Shown here: positions 56,417-64,000 of the stretch, piece by piece
Layout: each line of letters opens with the position of its first letter
Numbering within the stretch: position 1 is the stretch's first letter
Origin: Bolinopsis microptera
Taxonomy: Eukaryota > Ctenophora > Tentaculata > Lobata > Bolinopsidae
DNA: 64,000 bases
Direction of reading: 5' to 3'
Assembly: GCF_026151205.1 (NCBI RefSeq)
Contig: NC_087074.1
Coordinates: 3,224,001 to 3,288,000 of the forward strand
The notes under the pieces: model-generated
The model's input: the letters and a program-made list of their open reading frames with translations, nothing else
Told to the model about the DNA's origin: nothing
Databases searched by the model: none
Translations under genes and position numbers: made by a program

Positions 56417-59400
56417 ATGCTACGAATCTGGGTCCTTGCCCAGGTATAGTAATATAAAGTACATATTATATATTATGTAAGCTATAACCGATATTAATCT
56501 TTCATTGTGTGAATATTTCTCTCCTATATGTATATCATATACAATAGAAATTCGACAACAAAGACTTTTCCTCATCCGATATAATAGACTTCAATAATTT
56601 TATGAGGATAAGAAAAGTATTTGTTTTGCTTTTGACAGCTCTAAAGCAAAATAATTATTCTGACGTATCCTAATTCTGACATTATTACAATTTCTATTTC
56701 AGTTTATTGCTGGACTACTGTCACTGCAGCTAAGCACCCTGGAACAGTTCCAGAATTCTATGAAATCCTTCAATGCAACTTCAGTTGGCAAATCAGCTGG
56801 TGGGCTTGATATCCCCCACGTGACAATATCAGATAATGGGTTATCTAAACCCAGTGTGGGTATCATATGCAATGTAGCTGGAAACAGACTATCGTCAGTT
56901 AATGTTTGCATGAGCTTTATAGATGCACTTTTAAATCAAAAAGACTCTGAATTAGCGCCATTGCTCAGCAAATATAATTTACATATAATCCCTAATTTGA
57001 ACGTAGATGGTTCACAGAAAGCATTTATTGACATTAATAAAGGGACAACTAATGGGGATGGCATAGATCTGACAAGTGCATTTCCAAATTTACGGGACAA
57101 TGTCGCAGTTGACAGTGCTAATGTACCTCCTGAAGTGAAATCAGTGATTAATTTCCTGGAGGAAGAGTACTTCCAGGCAGTGGTTGTGGTGGGTGCTTCA
57201 GCAACTGGTGTCACGTTCCCGCTCTATTATACTGAGGATGATCACGAGGGGATTATTGATGATGCAATTCATCGGGAGATTGCCAAAAAGGCATACGCTC
57301 AGAACCCCAACCTGGCATCATCAGGATGCAGTATGGGAGTAGGAGAAGGTCGATCACGTGACTATGGTATGCATAGTTCCGTGGCACGCCAGACAGCTGC
57401 AGAGTTTGAACATGCAGCTGGAACACTGGAAGATTACATTTACCTAAAACACGGATCATTGACTTTCCACCTTTGTGTATCTTGCTCGCTGAACGCTGAC
57501 GATGATGTGTTTGATGAGAATAAAGGAGTTTTTAGAGAGTTGATCAACTCGGCTGATCGGGGGTTACATGGCAGAGTTGTTGCTCCTGATGGTACTGGAC
57601 TGAAAGGTGCAATGGTTACCGCTAATGGTCACGTGGTTTTCTCTGGAGATGGAGGTTACTTCTGGAGCCCACTTGTTGCTGGGACTTACGATATAAAGAT
57701 TTCTTACGGTTAGTTATTAACCAATGATAACTCTTCCTTTTAAATGGTAACAGTACTGAGTACATTATACACGTCATACATTATATATAGGGGGGGGTGT
57801 CACGTCCGTCTATGTCCGCTTGTCTCATAGAATCCAAAAAGGACAGGACATAGGCGGACATAGGCGGACATAGGCGGACATAGACGGACATAGAAGGACA
57901 TAGGCGGACATAGAAGGACATAGGCGGACATAGAAGGACATAGGCGGACATTAATGGACACCTAAATTGCTAAATAAAATGTTCAATTTTTGCTGTTATA
58001 GGGGGATCATGTTTTTTGTCCGTTCGGTACCCTATATTTTCAAAACGGACAAAAATAGAGCGGACATAAACGGACAAAAATGGACAAAAACGGACAAAAA
58101 TGGAAATAACATTTAGATGCTTCCTCCTCCTACTCTTCCTCCTCCTCCCCTTGGGTCTTCCTGATCTTCCTCAGTCCTCTTCCTTCTCCCCTCCTCAGTC
58201 CTCCTCCTACTCCTCCTCCTCGTCCACAGTCCTCCTCATCAGTCCTCAACAGTCCTTCTCCTCCCCAGTCCTCCTCCTCCTCCTGAGTCCTCCTCCTGGG
58301 TCCTCCTCGTGGGTCCTCCTCCTCCTCTTAATCCTCCTCCTCTTCCTCCTCAGTCCTCAGTCCTCCTCAATCCTCCTCCTCATCCTTCTCCTCAGTCCTC
58401 CATCTTCTTCCTCAGTCCTCCCCCAGTCCCCCTCCTCCTCCTCCTATTCAGTCCTCCTCCTCCTCCTCCTCCTTCTCAGTCCTCCTCAGTCCTCCTCCTC
58501 CTCCTGAGTCCTCCTCCTCCTCCTCCTCCTCTTCCCTCTCAGTCATCCTCCTCAGCCATCCTCCTCAGTCCTCCTCAGTCCTCCTCCTCAGTCCTCCTCC
58601 TCCTGGGTCCTCCTCCTCCTCTTCATCCTCCTCCTCTTCCTCCTCGGTCCTCAGTCCTCCTCCTCCTGGGTCCTCCTCCTCATCCTTCTCATCAGTCCTC
58701 CTCCTCCCCAGTCCTCTCCCAGTCCCCCTCCTTGTCCTCCTCCTATTCAGTCCTCCTCTTCCTCCTCCTCCTCAGTTCTCCTCAGTCCTCCTTCTCATTT
58801 CTCCTAAGTCCTCCTCCTGAGTCCTCCTCCTGAGTCCTCCTCCTCTTCCTTCTGAGTCCTCCTCCTGAGTCCTTCTCCTCCTCCCTCTCAGTCATCCTCC
58901 TCAGTCATCCCTTCCCTGTCTAGGTTGAGTTCCTCGAGCAACCAGACACTCTATGACAGCTCATTTGCTGTAAGAGGACCAAAACTGTGGAACAAAGTGC
59001 CTGATAATATTAAAGCTGAAGCTACGTTTGAGTCGTTTAAAGTTAGTTTGTCCAAGTTTATTGCTTTGATACCGGACAACCCTCCGACTTCCGGTTATAG
59101 CTGCAGCTGGTCTAATTCCCTGGTAGACTACTCGCCATCGAGGTGGTCAGAAATCTGATGACCCTTCCTGCTACGAGGATAAACACAACCAAAGTAACCA
59201 AAGTAATCCTCCTCAGCCATCCTCCCCAGCCATCCTCCTCAGCCATCCTCCTCAGTACTCCTCAGTCCTCCTCCTTCTCAGTCATCGTCAGTCCTCCTCC
59301 TCAGTCCTCCTCAGTCATCCTCCTCCTCCTGGGTCATCCTCCTCCTCCTCCTGGGTCCTCCTGGGTCTTCCTGATCCTCCCCAGTCCTCTTCCTCCTCCC

Positions 59401-62192
59401 CTCCTCAGTCCTCCTCCTACTCCTCCTCCTCGTCCTCAGTCCTCCTCATCAGTCCTCAACAGTTCTCCTCCTCCCCAGTCCTCCTCCTCCTCCTGGGGCA
59501 TTTTCCTGGGTCCTCCTCCTGGGTCCTCCTCCTCCTGGGTCCTCCTCCTGGGTCCTCCTTCTCCTCCTCAGTCCTTCTCCTCCTCCTCCTCAGTCCTCTT
59601 CCTCCTCTTCCTCCTCCTCCTCCCTCTCAGTCATCCTCCTCAGCCATCCTCCTCAGCCATCCTCCTCAGTCCTCCTCCTTCTCAGTCCTCCTCAGTCCTC
59701 CTCAGTCCTCCTCCTGAGTCCTCCTCCTCCTCAGTCATCCTCCTCAGTTCTCCTCCTCCTCCTCCTAGGTCCTCCTTTTGGGTCCTCCTCCTCCTGGGTC
59801 TTCCTGATCCTTCTCCTCCCTCTCAGTCATCCTCCTCAGTCATCCTCCTCAGTCATCCTCCTCAGCCATCCTCCTCAGCCATCCTTCTCAGCCATCCTGA
59901 TCCTCCTCAGTACTCTTCAGTACTCGTCAGTACTCTTCAGTCCTCAAAATTTTTGCCGCTAATGTCCACCAATGTCCGCTAATGTCCACCAATGTCCATC
60001 CAAGTCCGCCAATGTCCGTCCGGGTCCGCCAATGTCCGTCCGAGTCCGCCAATGTCCGTCCGAGTCCGCCAATGTCCGTCCGAGTCCGCCAATGTCCGTC
60101 CGTGTCCGCCAATGTCCCAAAAAACACGTCCGTTGTCTCATAGAATCCAAAAAGGACAGGACATAGACGGACATAGACGGACATGACACCCCCCCCTATA
60201 TAATATGCAGTGCAGGACGATTACTGACCCTCCTTAAAAATATAATATGTATACATTTTCAGAACCTGGTGACCTCATAAAATCCTTGCTTGATTTATTG
60301 ACAAATAGAAATAGAAATTATTATCATTTTACCATTTTTACAAGGCATGTCATTTTACTCAGCCAATTCTGTCAGACCAGCCAGCTACTCATTAGCTACT
60401 CATTACACTACCATTCAATAGTCATTAGCACCTGAGCTATTATTTTTGACGATTTTTGACGCACCCAATTTTATATTTTTCGTACTGTCAGAACTAATGC
60501 TGCAAATAATCTTGACTATGATATTGTTGCATCACACGTTATTTGCCACCTATCGTGAACCGATGCGACGATTACATGCCACATAAGCTCACTCACCGTC
60601 GCACCTGCTCTTACAGGGAGGAGTGTTTAATAATTTACCTGGGTCTACTTTCAACTAAATACATAACAGCCCGCCCCCTGTTGTGCAATATAAGCAGGTG
60701 CTGCGTATTATACGTGTAGCAGTTGTAATACTATTGGTTATCGTCACGTGATATCGGGCTGCTGCACGTGACATCACGTGACATCATTAGGAGGGTTTTA
60801 TCTCAGTCAGTTGATTGGGTCTGACTGTTTAGCAAGACTCAGCTCTTCAGAATTCAAATGCTAAATGTGGAGGGTGGATTGTAGTGGTGTTATATAATAT
60901 TGTTTCAAGCAATCCAATTTCATGATTGTTAACTCCAGTCCTTACCAGCTATTGTTTGATCTCAAGGAGGGATGGGTGAGATAAATGAGGCACAGAAACC
61001 CAGTCATTGTGAGTCAGCACTCACATCAACGTGATTAGTTAACTATGTAATTACCGTTCTCTGCTATCATATTGTTTGGGAAACAAAGTACCTACTGAGA
61101 ATGGTTGCAAGATATTGCATATCATACTGCCTGCACCTAAAACAGCTCTATCATAATAGTTGAAATTCGCTAGCTTGAAACTCGTGTATAAGATTGGTAA
61201 GGTCAATTAAGGTTAGTTTATACGATTCATTGTCAAATTTAAATGATGGATATTTTATGATATTGGCTTTTAATGGTATACGTATTATAAGGAATAAGGA
61301 TAAATAAAGCTACTGAGTTGCAAAGTAAAAGAGTTGGGTAATTATTTATTATCCCCATGGAATATCTGGCTATCTGAATAAGATGACATTTTGTTTATAA
61401 TATCTAGCAGCTTATCAGTAGGAATGTGTGATACGAAGGAATTAGAAGGAACAATGTAATGAATAATGTAGAATGTAGATATATCTACATTATTGCTCCT
61501 CATTAAATCGCTGTGTCACTTGTGTAACTTTTAACTGCACTACAGATTTCAATCAGTTGTAGAGAATGGTATAATATACGAGTGGAGAGTATGAATATGA
61601 GAAGCCTTGTATCAAATCCTGCTGTACACACATCATCACTGAAGACTATCTATAGATTATTGTCTGTTGTTTACGTCACGAGTGTTCTATGATATGATAT
61701 CTGCCCTGGTATCAGTTAGATATTATCAGGTTTCTTATTGGTCCACACTTCGCACAATCAGATAACGGGACCTCACCTGACTGTCAGCCAAATAGGCACG
61801 TGATACACATAATATAATGCATTATATTATATCAGCCATTGTAACATTATCAGGACTCATTGTATCAATACACCCAGAGATAATCACACATTCAGTAATA
61901 TTCTACAAAGCTAAGGAATCGTACCTGACACACGTGCTTGTAAATTCTTTCCATAGCTAGAGATTATATAGTAAAAAATATGTGAAATATTCGAAATATG
62001 TGAATACTCCCCACCAGGCTCATACCCGGAAGTACAAGTACCCACACTGGCAGTAGAGGAGCGTACCCAACTACCTGACACTGTCATGGGAGATCTCTCT
62101 CCCGTAGCTACTGAACACGAGAACTTCGTGCAGATGAACGCGACTCTTCACAGTTTACATAAACAGTATCCTGCTATTACCAGCCTTTACAG
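56417..62192 (+). CDS. CPD: Carboxypeptidase D-like protein, 5' part; first M14 domain inactive
   Basis: Exons seen: 56417-56443, 56703-57708, 62018-62192, in agreeing phase; the gene continues past the window. Residues 1-20 or so (MLRIWVLAQ then FIAGLLSLQL) form a signal peptide, so the product enters the secretory pathway. Exon 2 encodes a whole metallocarboxypeptidase M14 fold: SVGKSAGGLDIPHVTISDN, NLNVDG, IDLTSAFPN, PPEVKSVINFLEEE, then a transthyretin-like module ending GTYDIKISYG. Key residues are lost: the zinc motif is CNVAGNR where the family has NMHGNE, the third ligand site is GASATG where a His is expected, and the catalytic Glu position lies in LTFHLCVSC. This domain cannot be an M14 enzyme. 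Exon 3 (HENFVQMN, LHKQYPAITSLYR) begins a second M14 domain, the tandem layout typical of carboxypeptidase D. Whether that domain is active cannot be seen. Confidence 0.85.
58105..59940. repeat. TCC-rich polypyrimidine satellite
   Basis: Two blocks (about 58105-58915 and 59205-59940) of TCCTCCTCC and CAGTCCTCC words with GGGTCCTCC variants, separated by a LINE fragment. The strand is almost pure pyrimidine over long stretches, so triplex (H-DNA) formation is possible. Long Ser/Pro/Leu-rich open frames here are compositional artefacts. Confidence 0.9.
58922..59200 (+). mobile_element. LINE 3' end fragment inside the TCC satellite
   Basis: The frame at 58925-59158 reads SSNQTLYDSSFAVRGPKLWN, then a spacer with FKVSLSKFIALIPDNPP, SGY and WSNSLVDY. 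This is the C-terminal signature of the same LINE family as the copies near 16670 and 22080. The shared AGGTGGTCAGAA..TCTGATG word overlaps the stop. It ends with a duplicated ACCAAAGTA word. TCC-rich DNA flanks both sides, so it either inserted into the satellite or was captured with it. Confidence 0.78.
60200..62010. other. Remainder of CPD-like intron 2
   Basis: AT-rich intronic DNA. Apart from the E-box cluster no exon, RNA gene or complete mobile element was recognised. The exon 3 acceptor (CCCCACCAG) follows at 62017. Confidence 0.5.
60739..60785. promoter_or_regulatory. Cluster of three CACGTG E-boxes
   Basis: CACGTG occurs at 60745, 60765 and 60775 within 36 bp (contexts GTCACGTGAT, GCACGTGACA, TCACGTGACA). 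It lies in intron 2 of the CPD-like gene. It resembles the E-box cluster in the nested lipase gene. Function is inferred from motif density only. Confidence 0.4.
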
Positions 62193-63680
62193 GTATGTGT
62201 CACAGATTTTACAGGGGCCACATTTTACAGGGGTTTCTGTGTATATTTTACTGTGTCTGTCTTTTTTGTTTTCGTGTAGTCTTGTCAACTTCACTCCAGT
62301 GTCCAGTGTCCAGTATGTTTCATGAAATGTAATTTAATTTTTAAAGGAATTTATCGAGACATTTCAATATAATGTAATAGATCTTCACTTTACCTATATA
62401 CTATAGCTATTTGAGGTATGAGTTAAACTGTGTGGCAAATATTGAAAACAGTAGTCGGGTAGTAGTTGAAAAAGTGGGTTTAATAATTTGGATCGATATC
62501 AAAATAGTGGTACTTGCACTCAAATTTAAATATCAAACTTTCTGCACTATGTACTGGAATGTTTGAAAAGAAAAAGCTTCAAAGTCGGAGAAACAAGGTA
62601 TGTAACGTGATACAAAACGGATTATTGAGCGATGATAACTAAATAGTTGATTCCTGGGTTGCAGAGTTCTCCTGATTCCTCAGTCTTTCAATGTGGTTTT
62701 TGTTCTTGTTCAGTTCTGTCCATATTTCCTCGTGTTATGTTCAAAGTGTCATGTTGTCCTCAAATTATTTGTATACTAGTGTAACCCGTGCCTACGGCCG
62801 GGACTTTACTTTCGCAGTTGAAATGCAAAAGTATAAACCCGCCTATTATAATTCGAAAACATGCATTACATTTTCGTAGTTAAACCGGTGCGTCACTCAG
62901 TCCAAGCAGACCGCAATTTAATTCAGAGTGCCCCAGTGCAGGCCCCTCACATATTATCTAATATTATATCAGATTTGCAGATTACTTACACTCTTCTAAT
63001 ACCTCACTACTCATTAACGCTACTAACATTTAAATATCTACATTAGACCTAATTAACACAACTGCCGCTATCTGATGAGCTCCGTGTACTCCAGTTCCAA
63101 CAACTTTACCTGTATAATTACCCTAGTTACACTACCCAGCACCCATCCTATACCATAGTAAAGTACATGTTGTTCATAGCTTACGGTATAAGGTTTACCA
63201 AAATCATTAGCATTGGTTACATCAGGTAAACGGTGTGTGTACTGTGTAGGATTCTGGGTTATTACATGCAGCTCCACATATTCTGAAATATTTAACTGGT
63301 ATTCAAATTTACAGTAATTACTAAACACTGTGTAGTGACTAGTGAGTGTCTGATCGTAGGAATTTTAGTGATTTGCATAATCTTACAAATAACACTACAC
63401 TCACTCACCTGTACAATTTACATTATATATGTGATAATTTGTATAGACGTGACTTTGTAATGACATTGCACCGCTTATGAATGAACAAATAGCCACGTAT
63501 CAGATATTCAGTTAGCTAGCGGTTGACTTGTCTGAGTCAACAATTATAGTACACCTCATCATATATATATCATGTTATATAAAGTCACAACTAGAACTTT
63601 CTGTGCTGCAAATCATTCCATCTTTAAATAATAATTATAGATTTAGAGCGAGGTAGATAGTGAGGTAATGTCTCCTGGAG
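62193..63680. other. Start of CPD-like intron 3 with a dispersed repeat
   Basis: The next M14 exon was not found, so the intron probably runs beyond the window. A dispersed repeat beginning ACTAGTGTAACCCGTGCC near 62775, with AGTATAAACCCGCC near 62828, matches the repeat at 23775. Otherwise no feature was recognised. Confidence 0.4.
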
Positions 63681-63686
63681 AGTTAA

Positions 63687-63755
63687 GAGGTTTGTGATCG
63701 AACAGTGTAGAGGTTTGTGATCGAACAGTGTAGACGTTTGTGATCGAACAGTTTA
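63687..63755. repeat. Three copies of a 23-bp tandem repeat
   Basis: AGGTTTGTGATCGAACAGTG then TAG is repeated three times with one or two differences in the last copy. The origin is unknown. It lies in CPD-like intron 3 near the window end. Confidence 0.85.
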
Positions 63756-63822
63756 GGTCAAACTCTTTGTCCTAAGATTCATGTTCGAATGAAAGAACAC
63801 ATTATGTGGTTTTTGTTGTTCT

Positions 63823-63935
63823 TTTATACGGATCACTGCATGATCTGCTTAACATTTCATCAAAATTGGTGATACAATGAAACGACCAAATGCGGAACTG
63901 AACCAATCGAACTTACACTGTATGATCCGTATAAA
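63823..63935. mobile_element. Possible 113-bp MITE
   Basis: TTTATACGGATCA at the left is matched by TGATCCGTATAAA at the right, a perfect 13-bp inverted pair 113 bp across. No target duplication could be seen, so this may be a relic or chance. Confidence 0.4.
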
Positions 63936-64000
63936 GGATGAGAAGTACACTGTACTTCGCTGATGACAACCTATAATGTCGGGAATATTTTAATATCTTG

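Larger units (their letters stand above)
57790..60196. mobile_element. 2.4-kb inverted-repeat element filled with TCC-rich satellite, CPD intron 2
   Basis: The tips are inverted: G8 then TGTCACGTCCGTCTATGTCC on the left, and on the right GGACATAGACGGACATGACA then C8. Both are flanked by TATATA. Just inside, a 33-bp word GTCTCATAGAATCCAAAAAG then GACAGGACATAG is present at both ends in the same orientation (near 57821 and 60134). A minisatellite of 10-bp GGACATAGGC units follows on the left (57840-57955). A GTCCGCCAATGTCCGTCCGA-type minisatellite in the opposite sense lies on the right (59958-60118). The centre is about 1.7 kb of TCC/CTCAG-rich DNA interrupted by a LINE 3' end. No transposase is seen; the superfamily is unknown. 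Confidence 0.7.

Noticed and set aside
58922-59200. Coding exon of the CPD-like gene
   Set aside because: The frame matches the LINE C-terminus, not an M14 domain, and lacks phase-compatible splice sites to the exons at 57708 and 62018.
58100-59982. Ser/Pro/Leu-rich open frames of up to 279 codons
   Set aside because: Compositional artefact of TCC-rich satellite DNA inside an intron element. Only the LINE-derived segment at 58925-59158 has meaning.

Overview
The window is nuclear DNA of an AT-rich, intron-bearing, non-vertebrate metazoan. Evidence: multi-exon genes with clean GT/AG introns, animal-specific families (a FAM120-type protein and a tandem-domain carboxypeptidase D-like protein), LINE and Penelope-like retroelements, many short inverted-repeat transposons and very large minisatellites. 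The species cannot be named from the sequence alone. Four host genes could be modelled exon by exon, with splice phases that agree throughout.

Layout. 1-5.7 kb: short unique DNA, then a 4.3-kb satellite of a 33-bp unit with higher-order repeats. 5.7-8.9 kb: gene-free, with palindromes and small inverted-repeat elements. 8.96-13.28 kb: a 5'-truncated Penelope-like retroelement with a 15-bp target duplication. Its frame is split by a 2.8-kb TTAA-flanked, piggyBac-type long-inverted-repeat element, which itself holds a hAT-type MITE and a second short element. 13.3-18.3 kb: gene-free, with a LINE 3' end. 18.3-27.5 kb (+): a complete 11-exon serine palmitoyltransferase subunit 2 gene (529 aa). 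27.5-31.2 kb: tail-to-tail intergenic DNA with a foldback element, a 77-bp MITE and a pogo-like transposon relic.

31.2-54.5 kb (-): a complete 20-exon FAM120A/B-like gene (1112 aa). It has a PIN/FEN-like N-terminus, a Lys/Glu-rich linker, the conserved FAM120 core and a Gly/Asn/Pro-rich tail. Its 9.9-kb intron 9 holds two large minisatellites. Its 5.1-kb intron 7 holds, on the opposite strand (46.9-50.9 kb), a complete 8-exon monoglyceride-lipase-like gene (287 aa, Ser-Asp-His triad present). 56.4 kb to the window end (+): the 5' part of a carboxypeptidase D-like gene. Its first M14 domain has lost its zinc ligands and catalytic Glu, and a second M14 domain begins in the last exon seen. A 2.4-kb inverted-repeat element packed with TCC-rich satellite DNA and a LINE 3' end lies in its intron 2.

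Functionally, the genes point to sphingolipid synthesis at the ER (SPTLC2), RNA-associated scaffolding (FAM120), acylglycerol hydrolysis (nested lipase) and secretory-pathway peptide processing or binding (CPD-like). They form no operon or pathway cluster. The notable biology is the nested antisense gene, the dead peptidase domain and the layered mobile elements and satellites.
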